DNA from: Hellea sp.
GTDB taxonomy: Bacteria; Pseudomonadota; Alphaproteobacteria; Caulobacterales; Maricaulaceae
DNA: 64,000 nt
Assembly (NCBI GenBank): GCA_020629545.1
Contig: JAHDDC010000001.1
Coordinates: 1-64,000 of the forward strand
Direction of reading: 5' to 3'
The position numbers were made by a program, and so were the translations under genes. Below are positions 56,825-64,000 of the stretch, in pieces. How positions within the stretch are numbered: position 1 is the first letter of the stretch; each line of letters starts with the position of its first letter. A model generated the notes under the pieces. The model made no database searches and was not told the DNA's origin. It saw only the letters and a program-made list of their open reading frames with translations.

Positions 56825-57457
56825 ATGCTTACAGTCCATCATTTGAATAATTCGAGATCACAACGCATCCTATGGCTTTTGGAGGAGCTCGGCGTTGAGT
56901 ATGAAATCAAATCTTACGAGCGTGACGCGAAGACTAATCGTGCTCCCGCTGAACTCAAAACAATCCATCCTTTAGGAAAGTCACCCGTAATCACGGATGG
57001 CGATAAAGTTATCGCTGAAACCGGGACCATTATCGAGTATATTTTGAGGCATTATGGGAATGGAAAATTTGTTCCTGAAGAAGACTCTGAAGCATTCGAT
57101 GACTACAGACACTTCATGCACTATGCTGAAGGTTCTGCAATGTTTCCATTTCTGCTCGCCATATATACGGGGTATTTAGGTGAAGCTGCAGCGCCCTTAA
57201 CACCGATTATCATGAATGAGATCAAGGCTCAGCTCGACTACATTGAATATCATTTGATCGGACATGAATACTTCGCAGGAGACGAATTATCTGGTGCAGA
57301 TTTCATGATGATTTTTCCTCTTGAAGCTGCCAAGGCTCGAGGAAGACTTCTGGGCTATGATGCGAGTATCGAATATGTGAATAAGATTCACAAACGCCCC
57401 GCTTACTTGGCAGCCTTGGAAAAAGGTGGAGACTATGCATTTGGACCCAATAAGTGA
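56825..57457 (+). CDS. Glutathione S-transferase family protein
   Basis: The 210-residue protein has the thioredoxin-like domain (VHHLNNSRSQRILWLLEELGVEYEIKSYERD, HPLGKSPVI, ETGTIIEYILRHYG) and C-terminal helices (FAGDELSGADFMMIFPLEAAKARG). It is a typical bacterial GST; the substrate is unknown. Its stop overlaps the GTG start of the VOC gene by 4 bases, suggesting joint handling of one compound. It is not closely similar in length or motifs to the other GST at 41100. Confidence 0.93.
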   Translation: MLTVHHLNNSRSQRILWLLEELGVEYEIKSYERDAKTNRAPAELKTIHPLGKSPVITDGDKVIAETGTIIEYILRHYGNGKFVPEEDSEAFDDYRHFMHYAEGSAMFPFLLAIYTGYLGEAAAPLTPIIMNEIKAQLDYIEYHLIGHEYFAGDELSGADFMMIFPLEAAKARGRLLGYDASIEYVNKIHKRPAYLAALEKGGDYAFGPNK

Positions 57458-57876
57458 CGGCTCTCGCATTTCATCTCGCCGCCCCTATACGTGACATCGA
57501 AGAGACCCGAAAGTTTTACACAAATCTGTTAGATTGTTCGGTTGGAAGAGAAGCCGACACTTGGATTGATTTCGACTTTTTTGGCCATCAACTGTCTTTT
57601 CACGTCAAACCTGATGAGTTGTCAAAAATATCTGCCAATCAAGTCGACGGGAAGAATGTTCCCGTAAGGCATTTTGGTGCAATTCTCGAATGGGATAGCT
57701 GGCAAAAATTGTCAAAAAAACTCACAAAGCACGGCATTGAGTTTGTTATCGACCCGTATATTAGATTTGAAGGCGAAACAGGAGAGCAAGCGACTATGTT
57801 CTTCCTCGACCCATCCGGCAATGCCCTTGAGTTTAAAGCTTTTCGTCATCCAGATCAAATTTTCGCCAAACAATAG
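57454..57876 (+). CDS. VOC-family (glyoxalase/dioxygenase-fold) protein
   Basis: The 140-residue protein has the paired beta-alpha-beta-beta-beta modules of the vicinal oxygen chelate fold: FHLAAPIRDIEETRKFYTNLLDCSVGREADTWIDFDFFGHQLSFHV and FFLDPSGNALEFKAFRHPDQIF. The start is GTG, overlapping the GST stop (GTGA). The closing FLDPSGNALEFK motif contains a candidate metal-binding Glu. The family includes glyoxalases, dioxygenases and resistance proteins; the reaction here cannot be assigned. Confidence 0.9.
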   Translation: MTALAFHLAAPIRDIEETRKFYTNLLDCSVGREADTWIDFDFFGHQLSFHVKPDELSKISANQVDGKNVPVRHFGAILEWDSWQKLSKKLTKHGIEFVIDPYIRFEGETGEQATMFFLDPSGNALEFKAFRHPDQIFAKQ

Positions 57877-57928
57877 ATCCTTAAGATTTCCTTTCCCCTT
57901 AGGCCAGACTTGTAGATTTACAGAGCGA

Positions 57929-57942
57929 TGACAGCGCTGTCA
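57929..57942. promoter_or_regulatory. Perfect 14-base palindrome upstream of pckA (candidate operator)
   Basis: TGACAGCGCTGTCA is a perfect palindrome 124 bases before the pckA ATG. Palindromes with an AGCGCT core are typical of LacI/GalR-family operators in alphaproteobacteria, so control of gluconeogenesis by such a regulator is plausible. No regulator gene of that family is in the window. Confidence 0.5.
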
Positions 57943-58065
57943 CTCTAAGCACATGTTTTTATTACGTATTTTTTAGGTATTTTAAGATAACAAGACTGGA
58001 ATAAGACAAGAATTCTGATAGGTCGTGCGCTCAAGCAGATCAGGGAATGGAAAAAGGGAATTACC

Positions 58066-59658
58066 ATGTCAACCAACCCTTCAGCTCGCGCCTTAGGCGT
58101 CACGGGCTTCGATAACAATTATAATATTAACTGGAACTGGACACCCGCGCGCTTTTATGAAGCTGCCGTACGGGAAGAGAATGCAGAAATCGCCAGAGGC
58201 GGCGCATTAGTAGTAAAAACGGGAAAGCATACAGGTCGGTCGGCCACAGATAAATTCGTGGTTAGAGACGAGGAAACAGAAGATAAAGTGTGGTGGGAAG
58301 CGACAGATCATATCTCACCAGAGCAATTTGCGGCATTAAGAGAAGACTTCGAAGCCCATATGAAAGGCCTAACTCTGTACGGCCAAGACACTTTTGGAGG
58401 TGCAGACCCTGAACACCGCTTACCTGTTCAAATTATCACTGAATATGCTTGGCATGGACTGTTTGTGCATCACTTACTTCGTCAGCCGACCGCCGATGAG
58501 CTAAAATCATACGAACCTGAATACACCATCATCAATCTCCCGAGTTTCAGGGCAAACCCTGCCCGTCACGGTGTTCGCTCCGAAACTGTTATCGCAGTGA
58601 ACATGAAAGACAAAGTCGTTCTGATCGGCGGAACATCCTATGCTGGAGAAACCAAAAAATCAGTATTTTCGATCATGAACTACCTTCTGCCTGAAAAACG
58701 GGTGATGCCGATGCACTGTTCGGTCAATGTCGACGATAACGACAATAGCGCAATCTTTTTCGGCTTGTCGGGAACCGGCAAGACCACCCTATCCGCAAAC
58801 CCTGACAGAACACTTGTCGGTGATGACGAGCATGGCTGGTCAGAAAATGGACTGTTTAACTTTGAGGGCGGCTGCTACGCAAAAATGATCCGCCTATCCG
58901 CGGAATCCGAACCGGAAATCTATGCAACCACAAGCATGTGGGGGACGGTTTTGGAGAATGTGGTTATGGATCCGGAAACCCGTGCACTTGATTTCGACGA
59001 CTCTACTCTGGCCGAAAACAGTCGCGGAGCTTATGATCTAACAGCTATCCCGAATGCAAGCGCCACAGGCCGTTGTGGGCAACCCAAAAATCTTATCATG
59101 CTTACGGCCGATGCTTTTGGTGTACTGCCTCCTATTGCACGGCTGACACCACAGCAGGCTATGTATCATTTCCTATCCGGGTACACTGCCAAAGTCGCAG
59201 GAACGGAAAAAGGGGTCACAGAACCAACTGCGACCTTCTCCGCATGTTTCGGCGCACCATTTATGCCGCGGCATCCCGTCATATACGGAGAACTACTTCG
59301 TGATTTGATTGCCGAGCACAATGTGAATTGTTGGATTGTAAATACAGGCTGGACGGCCGGTCCTTATGGAACGGGTTACCGTATGCCGATCAAAGCGACC
59401 CGTACAATGCTAAACGCGGCCTTGAACGGCGACCTTAATTCCGCCGAGTATCGACGTGATCCAAATTTTGGTTTTGATGTCCCGACAAAAATTGACGGAG
59501 TTGATACGGCTCTCCTAAATCCTCGCGAGACGTGGAAAGACGGGTCGGCATACGATGCGCAAGCTCAGAAACTTGTCGGCATGTTTATCGAAAACTTTGC
59601 CAAGTTTGAAAGTCAGGTAACTGACGATGTAAAAGCTGCCGCACCCGCAGCCGCATAG
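58066..59658 (+). CDS. pckA: Phosphoenolpyruvate carboxykinase (ATP)
   Basis: PckA converts oxaloacetate and ATP to phosphoenolpyruvate, the entry step of gluconeogenesis from TCA intermediates. The 530-residue length is standard. The P-loop [17 protein letters not shown], the metal-binding LVGDDEHGW and [12 protein letters not shown] are ATP-type PckA signatures, and [13 protein letters not shown] precedes the P-loop. It is preceded by a 189-base leader region containing a perfect palindrome at 57929-57942. A HAD hydrolase gene begins one base after its stop. Confidence 0.98.
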   Translation: MSTNPSARALGVTGFDNNYNINWNWTPARFYEAAVREENAEIARGGALVVKTGKHTGRSATDKFVVRDEETEDKVWWEATDHISPEQFAALREDFEAHMKGLTLYGQDTFGGADPEHRLPVQIITEYAWHGLFVHHLLRQPTADELKSYEPEYTIINLPSFRANPARHGVRSETVIAVNMKDKVVLIGGTSYAGETKKSVFSIMNYLLPEKRVMPMHCSVNVDDNDNSAIFFGLSGTGKTTLSANPDRTLVGDDEHGWSENGLFNFEGGCYAKMIRLSAESEPEIYATTSMWGTVLENVVMDPETRALDFDDSTLAENSRGAYDLTAIPNASATGRCGQPKNLIMLTADAFGVLPPIARLTPQQAMYHFLSGYTAKVAGTEKGVTEPTATFSACFGAPFMPRHPVIYGELLRDLIAEHNVNCWIVNTGWTAGPYGTGYRMPIKATRTMLNAALNGDLNSAEYRRDPNFGFDVPTKIDGVDTALLNPRETWKDGSAYDAQAQKLVGMFIENFAKFESQVTDDVKAAAPAAA

Positions 59659-59659
59659 T

Positions 59660-60265
59660 TTGTTGTCTGCTCCTAAGCTGATCCTTTTCGATTTAGGAGG
59701 CGTTGTCGTCAGATGGACTGGAATTCAAGCCTTGTCAGAAATGACAGGGCTATCGGTCGTTGAGGTCGGTGCAATATTTAGCAACTCCGTCATTTGTACA
59801 GATTTTGAAATCGGCAGATGCGAAGCAAATTTATTCCTGGACGAAATTTGTGAACTTTTTGCGCTAAATAAGTCCCGTTCTGAAATGCGGAAACTGTGGA
59901 ACTCTTGGGTTGGGGATCCGTATGACGGAATCCAAGAAATAATCAAAAAGCTTTCTGAAAGGTTTGAAACGGCCTGTTTATCCAATACCAATGAACTTCA
60001 CTGGGCACATTTGAAAACTTACTTGGATCCAGACCGGATATTTCAGTACGCTTATGCCTCGCACCTCATTAACCTCGCGAAACCTAACACCGAGATTTAT
60101 ATTTACGTTCTCGACGAACTTGGTCACGCCCCAAACGAAGTCGTGTTCTTAGATGATAGCCAAGCCAACATAGATGCAGCGATGACGCTTGGCATCAGAA
60201 GCTACAAAGTCGATCCGCGGTTTGGCGCTATTCCGGTTTTGGAAAGTCTTAAACTGCTAGGTTAA
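59660..60265 (+). CDS. HAD-superfamily hydrolase (HAD-IA type)
   Basis: The 201-residue protein has the HAD motifs: FDLGGVVVRW (motif I; the second Asp of DxD is replaced by Gly, as in many HAD-IA members of the epoxide-hydrolase-N-terminal/YihX type), SNTNELHW (motif II), a Lys in NLAKPNTEIY (motif III) and EVVFLDDSQANI (motif IV). It probably hydrolyses a sugar phosphate or similar. The start appears to be TTG at 59660, one base after pckA, and is therefore uncertain; a second TTG follows. Its end overlaps the convergent carbonic anhydrase gene by 9 bases. Confidence 0.86.
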   Translation: MLSAPKLILFDLGGVVVRWTGIQALSEMTGLSVVEVGAIFSNSVICTDFEIGRCEANLFLDEICELFALNKSRSEMRKLWNSWVGDPYDGIQEIIKKLSERFETACLSNTNELHWAHLKTYLDPDRIFQYAYASHLINLAKPNTEIYIYVLDELGHAPNEVVFLDDSQANIDAAMTLGIRSYKVDPRFGAIPVLESLKLLG

Positions 60266-60889
60266 AACCGGTAAGAACTCGCCATCATCGTTTGAGAGAA
60301 GAAGCTCAGCGGATACAATTCCGAAGTAAGCTCCCTGTAATGTCAATTTTCCGCTCTTTACGGCTTTTTCAACAAACGGATAGGACATTAGGTTTCTGAG
60401 CGATTGTCGAATGCCTTCAAGCTCCATGGCAAATTGTTTGTCTTCTGAATCATCCAAGCCTTGGAGCAATCCATCGCGGGCCTCATTCAAGATAGATACC
60501 CAGCTACCGACATAGCCGCCCTCATCATTGTCACCCATGCCGGCAAGGCAGCCAGCTATCCCGCCGCAACTTTCATGACCAAGAACAACAATCACATCAA
60601 CTTCAAGAACCGTTACAGCATATTCGATCGCCGCAAGAGTTCCGTGATAGGCTTCATCATTTCCACTCGGCGGGACAATGTTGGCAACATTGCGCGCGAC
60701 AAACATTTCACCTGGATATGCATTAAATATATCGGTCGGATCAACGCGGCTGTCAGCACAGGCGATAAGCATAATATCCGGATTTTGACCATGAGTACCC
60801 AGGCGCTCATAAAGTTCTTTCTGCCCTACAAAATCGCCCGATTTAAAGTCTTTGTAACCACTTTCCAATCGTTCACGCCAAGCTTGCAT
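60257..60889 (-). CDS. Beta-class carbonic anhydrase
   Basis: This zinc enzyme interconverts CO2 and bicarbonate, supplying bicarbonate for carboxylations. The 210-residue protein has the zinc ligands Cys44, His105 and Cys108 (ACADSRVD and LGHESCGG) and the catalytic Asp46-Arg48 dyad. VARNVANIVPP is the usual substrate-channel segment. GGAG precedes the ATG. It diverges from the DEAD-box helicase gene. Confidence 0.96.
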   Translation of the reverse strand: MQAWRERLESGYKDFKSGDFVGQKELYERLGTHGQNPDIMLIACADSRVDPTDIFNAYPGEMFVARNVANIVPPSGNDEAYHGTLAAIEYAVTVLEVDVIVVLGHESCGGIAGCLAGMGDNDEGGYVGSWVSILNEARDGLLQGLDDSEDKQFAMELEGIRQSLRNLMSYPFVEKAVKSGKLTLQGAYFGIVSAELLLSNDDGEFLPVLT

Positions 60890-60979
60890 CTAAAATCTCC
60901 AAAATCCATTTGAACGTTCGCGCGAGGGATATAAGCGTAGCTGCGTAAAATTGCTATAGAAATCGATCCAATATCCGGC

Positions 60980-61007
60980 TTGACGTGAAAACGGCGATGG
61001 TTATGGT
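60980..61007 (+). promoter_or_regulatory. Candidate sigma-70 promoter for the DEAD-box helicase
   Basis: TTGACG (60980-60985) and TATGGT (61002-61007) are separated by 16 bases and match the consensus hexamers at 5/6 and 4/6. Transcription would begin near 61014, giving a leader of about 30 bases before the TTG start at 61045. The distance and orientation fit. Confidence 0.42.
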
Positions 61008-61044
61008 GCGCCACCTGCTAAAAAGCGCCAAATGAAAGCCTCTC

Positions 61045-62550
61045 TTGAGCACTGAACCCGATACCCAAAAACCTGAAACTGGAACAACAGCCGACGTCAC
61101 CTTCGCTGAACTCGGACTAACGCCGAAAATTCAACAGGCTCTTGACGATATGGGCTATAAAAAGCCAACACCGATTCAAGCTGGTGCCATTCCTTCGGCA
61201 TTACTTGGCAAAGATGTTTTAGGGATCGCGCAAACAGGAACGGGCAAGACAGCTGCATTCACACTTCCAACAATGCACAAGCTCTCTAAAGGACGCGCCA
61301 GAGCTCGTATGCCGCGCTGCCTAATCGTTTGCCCAACTCGCGAACTTGCCGCCCAAGTCGCCGAAAACGTCGAACTTTACGGAAAATACCTCAAACTTGA
61401 GATGGCACTTCTCATTGGCGGTGTGTCTTTTGCAGAGCAAGACTCAAAACTCAATCGAGGCGTTGACATTCTCATTGCGACCCCGGGACGCTTACTTGAC
61501 CAGTTTGACCGAGGCAAAGTTCTATTGACCGGCGTACAGACGCTTATTGTCGATGAAGCGGATCGTATGCTTGATATGGGGTTCATCCCGGATATTGAAA
61601 AAATCTTTAAGCTTACACCGTTCACGCGACAGGTGCTTTTCTTCTCTGCGACAATGCCCAGCGAAATCAAACGCCTCGTCGATCAATTTTTGCACCAGCC
61701 TGTAACCGTAGAAGTCGCGCGTGAAAACCGAACAGCGAAAACGGTGACCCAAAAAATCGTTCGTATGCCGTCTTCCGATGCGAAACAGAAAAGAACCGCA
61801 TTGCGCTGGATCATCGATAATAGCGAAGTAAAAAATGGGATCGTTTTTTGCAATCGCAAAAGAGATGTCGATATAGTCGCTAAGTCGTTATCCGTTCACG
61901 GACACAGTGCTGCGCCCATTCATGGTGATCTGGATCAATCTCTTCGAACAAAAACATTGGCCGAATTTAAATCTGGAGAAATCAAACTACTTGTGGCCAG
62001 TGATGTTGCAGCTCGCGGACTGGATATCCCAGATGTATCTCATGTTTTTAATTATGACGTACCAAACCATGCGGAAGATTATGTTCATCGCATTGGACGG
62101 ACTGGCCGTGCTGGCCGAAAAGGCGACGCAGTCATGCTCGTCGCTCGGTTGGACGAAAAGTCCTACGCAAATGTTTTAGCATTTATCGAAAAGGATGAAA
62201 TCGACGAGCTTGAAGTACCGGGCATTGAAGATTTTCCAAAAGAAGGTTCTCGTCGCAAACGTCGGGACGACCGAGGACCCAAAAAGCGATCTCGTTCAGG
62301 ATCCAGATCATCATCTAAAAGAGAAAACTCTGAAGCTCGCACGCCCCAAAAGGCCGAAAAGAAGTCCGAAAAATCGTCGAAAAAATCCGAGAATAAACCC
62401 GAAAAAAAACCGAAATCCTCTGGCGCTGATAAGTCTAAATCCGAAAAGTCCAGCAATAGACGCGGGAAACGCGGCTCAGAACTTCCCACGGAAACAGCCA
62501 GCGGATTTGGAGACTCCACGCCCGCCTTTTTTAATACAGCCCTTCGCTAG
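61045..62550 (+). CDS. DEAD-box ATP-dependent RNA helicase (RhlE-like)
   Basis: The 501-residue protein unwinds RNA, usually in ribosome assembly or mRNA decay. The core has the Q motif (KKPTPIQAGAIPS), motif I AQTGTGKT, PTRELA, motif II DEAD, motif III SAT and motif VI HRIGRTGRAGR. After about residue 390 comes a 100-residue tail rich in Lys, Ser, Arg and Glu, with SEKSSKKSENKPEKKPKSS-type repeats, probably disordered and RNA-binding. The start is TTG at 61045, since an ATG at 61032 is out of frame. The end overlaps the convergent alpha/beta hydrolase gene by 4 bases. Confidence 0.95.
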   Translation: MSTEPDTQKPETGTTADVTFAELGLTPKIQQALDDMGYKKPTPIQAGAIPSALLGKDVLGIAQTGTGKTAAFTLPTMHKLSKGRARARMPRCLIVCPTRELAAQVAENVELYGKYLKLEMALLIGGVSFAEQDSKLNRGVDILIATPGRLLDQFDRGKVLLTGVQTLIVDEADRMLDMGFIPDIEKIFKLTPFTRQVLFFSATMPSEIKRLVDQFLHQPVTVEVARENRTAKTVTQKIVRMPSSDAKQKRTALRWIIDNSEVKNGIVFCNRKRDVDIVAKSLSVHGHSAAPIHGDLDQSLRTKTLAEFKSGEIKLLVASDVAARGLDIPDVSHVFNYDVPNHAEDYVHRIGRTGRAGRKGDAVMLVARLDEKSYANVLAFIEKDEIDELEVPGIEDFPKEGSRRKRRDDRGPKKRSRSGSRSSSKRENSEARTPQKAEKKSEKSSKKSENKPEKKPKSSGADKSKSEKSSNRRGKRGSELPTETASGFGDSTPAFFNTALR

Positions 62551-63611
62551 CGTTGTGCTCGTTTGAGCAGCAAATCAAATTCATCCATCATTTGACCAAT
62601 CACCGCGTCATTTTCCTGTGGGAGGCAATGCCCTGTTTCGGGTATGAGAACCTCACGACAATCATCGATATAGTTCGCGCAGGCCTTGCTATTTTCCGAT
62701 GTGATAACGAAATCGTCGAAAGACGCCGAAATTATTGTTACGGGCATATCAAGTTTTGACAGAAACGCTTCGTTGTTAATGTGTTCGCTACTTTCAAAGA
62801 ACTCAGCACCCCATTGGTTAGTGACGCCCCCTACTCTCTGTTCCGGTTGACGCGTGAATATTACGTCCCGCAAGTATAAACGTTTCGGATATGAACTGCA
62901 TGTCGACCCTTTCGTAAAATCTAGGCCATCAGGTTCCCAGTCTTTTTGTCCAAAAACATAGTTTTCGGATTTCCCAAATGCGCGAGAAACAGACATTAGA
63001 CGTTTAGCTTCATCAAAACTGTAAGGTGCGGACGCAGGCTTAAAGGCCGGGGCTATCAAATATAGCCCTGCAATCGAGAGATCATATTCGCCGGCTGCAC
63101 GGGTTACAACATGGCCCCCAAATGATGAGCCCGACAACAATACTTTTCGGTCCGAAGGTAAATCCAGCTCAGCCATCCATTCTGCGATATCAGCTGCGTA
63201 AACACCAAAATCTTCTACCCATAATTTTTCAGGAAAATTATCCCTATGGCGTTGCGAACCACCTTGCCCTCTCAAATCGAGGCCAATGAGGTGGAATCCC
63301 CTACGCGCAAGTAAGTCAAAATGCTCACCATACATATCAAGGGTCGCCGTATATCCTGGCACCCAAATTATGGATGCCTTAGCGGCATTTCGGTTACCAG
63401 ATTCACCCCACCTCAACCGCGTCCCGTCAGCTGTTTCGTAGGTTTTCCAAGTCCAATCGGGCGGCATTTCAGGTACAAAATAGGCATCAACCTGTTTCTG
63501 ATATTCAGCGTTAACGGCATAAGCGGAATAAGATTTCTCAGGCCAAAAGTATAAGGCCAATAAACCAATAAACGATAGCGCGACCAGGCTGATTCCAAAT
63601 TTCTTTAGCAT
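62547..63611 (-). CDS. Alpha/beta hydrolase, membrane-anchored or exported
   Basis: The 354-residue protein begins with a hydrophobic signal anchor (FGISLVALSFIGLLALYFW). The fold is shown by IIWVPGYTATLDMYGEHFDLLARRGFHLIGLDLRGQGGSQRH, with the nucleophile Ser in LLSGSSFGGH (GxSxG), an acid in ISASFDDFVI and the catalytic His in PETGHCLPQE. It resembles monoacylglycerol lipase/lysophospholipase-type enzymes. The substrate is not known. It follows the Hpt gene with a 3-base gap and overlaps the helicase end by 4 bases. Confidence 0.9.
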   Translation of the reverse strand: MLKKFGISLVALSFIGLLALYFWPEKSYSAYAVNAEYQKQVDAYFVPEMPPDWTWKTYETADGTRLRWGESGNRNAAKASIIWVPGYTATLDMYGEHFDLLARRGFHLIGLDLRGQGGSQRHRDNFPEKLWVEDFGVYAADIAEWMAELDLPSDRKVLLSGSSFGGHVVTRAAGEYDLSIAGLYLIAPAFKPASAPYSFDEAKRLMSVSRAFGKSENYVFGQKDWEPDGLDFTKGSTCSSYPKRLYLRDVIFTRQPEQRVGGVTNQWGAEFFESSEHINNEAFLSKLDMPVTIISASFDDFVITSENSKACANYIDDCREVLIPETGHCLPQENDAVIGQMMDEFDLLLKRAQR

Positions 63612-63614
63612 TGA

Positions 63615-63986
63615 TTATTGAGACTTCATCTTTTTTATGACTTGATTGTATTCCCATCGTTGTATCTCAATCATGATTTGACTAATCGCATTTTCCATTT
63701 TCTCGGCAATAACGTCCCTTGAGCCTGGTCGATTACCCTCACCGATCAAGGCTTCTGCATTCTCGCAAATTTTGCCAAAATTTACAGCTCCAATTGCCTT
63801 AGCTGTCCCCTTCAGCGAGTGTGCCATCATATACCATGTGTCATCATCGATGTCGGGATTAATACTACTCGCCCACATATCGACTTGATTTTTAAATAAT
63901 CCAAAGACTTCAGCGGTCAGATCAGCGTCGTCGCCGACATAACGTTTGAGGTGCTCAAAATCGATTTCCGCGCCTATAAATTCCAT
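63615..63986 (-). CDS. Histidine phosphotransfer (Hpt) domain protein
   Basis: This 123-residue protein is a single Hpt domain, a four-helix bundle relaying phosphate between a hybrid kinase receiver and a response regulator. The phosphoacceptor is His56 in MMAHSLKGTAKAIG, and the following helix NFGKICENAEALIGEG is typical. There is no kinase or regulator next to it. In the same window the hybrid kinase at 36167 lacks its own Hpt, so a partnership is possible but unproven. Its stop is 3 bases before the alpha/beta hydrolase start, which suggests one transcript. Confidence 0.9.
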   Translation of the reverse strand: MEFIGAEIDFEHLKRYVGDDADLTAEVFGLFKNQVDMWASSINPDIDDDTWYMMAHSLKGTAKAIGAVNFGKICENAEALIGEGNRPGSRDVIAEKMENAISQIMIEIQRWEYNQVIKKMKSQ

Positions 63987-64000
63987 AAGAATTTATTAGA

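Overview
The window looks like chromosomal DNA of a free-living marine-type alphaproteobacterium with moderate G+C, most likely Caulobacterales/Hyphomonadales (Hyphomonadaceae-like). This is an inference from: an F1-only ATP synthase operon in the order delta-alpha-gamma-beta; a roughly 1,600-residue NAD-glutamate dehydrogenase; a MutL with the endonuclease motif; many exported lipoprotein peptidases; and a filament-like coiled-coil protein beside fsa/priA. Coding density is very high. I see no rRNA, tRNA, insertion sequence, prophage, CRISPR array or long repeat, and no gene-free stretch longer than 300 bases.

Layout. 1-4 kb: atpH-atpA-atpG-atpD on the minus strand, with atpD cut by the window edge. 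4-8 kb: a cytochrome P450 and primosomal helicase PriA, with a transaldolase-like aldolase diverging from priA. 8.6-12 kb: a long coiled-coil protein, a TSUP anion transporter, a DMT exporter and tRNA deaminase TadA. 12.3-15.8 kb: an rRNA pseudouridine synthase, RsmD and MutL. 15.8-22.5 kb: an exported cytochrome c/sugar dehydrogenase fusion, an M28 peptidase and a 1,209-residue beta-propeller amidohydrolase. 22.5-29.5 kb: cobT, a leucine-dehydrogenase-type enzyme and the giant glutamate dehydrogenase. 29.5-36 kb: a retropepsin-like protease, DusA, a two-subunit molybdenum hydroxylase, a frameshifted rhomboid protease and GlpD. 36-42.6 kb: a hybrid histidine kinase, an exported amidohydrolase, a YjdM-like zinc ribbon protein, a solo ParB-like domain, YajQ, a GST and a 2-oxoglutarate oxygenase. 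42.7-48.9 kb: six packed genes (two SDRs, an APH-type kinase, three acyl-CoA dehydrogenases). 49-51.4 kb: a two-gene envelope unit (OmpA-type protein plus a membrane-anchored, histone-H1-like, multi-domain protein). 51.5-57.9 kb: nitronate monooxygenase, two M28 peptidases, a GT10 glycosyltransferase, a GST and a VOC protein. 58-64 kb: pckA, a HAD hydrolase, carbonic anhydrase, a DEAD-box helicase, an alpha/beta hydrolase and an Hpt protein.

Function. A recurring theme is peptide and amino-acid use: three exported M28-type peptidases and two exported amidohydrolases would supply amino acids, the LeuDH and GDH pair would deaminate them, and PckA would feed carbon into gluconeogenesis. The acyl-CoA dehydrogenase/kinase cluster resembles a split form of ACAD10/11 (or of the LvaA/LvaC pair) and is my best candidate for a specialised catabolic system, possibly for 4-hydroxy acids. 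The second most unusual item is the membrane-anchored HhH plus DUF2853-like protein with an Ala/Lys-rich tail. Family assignments were made by eye from motifs; no database search was run.
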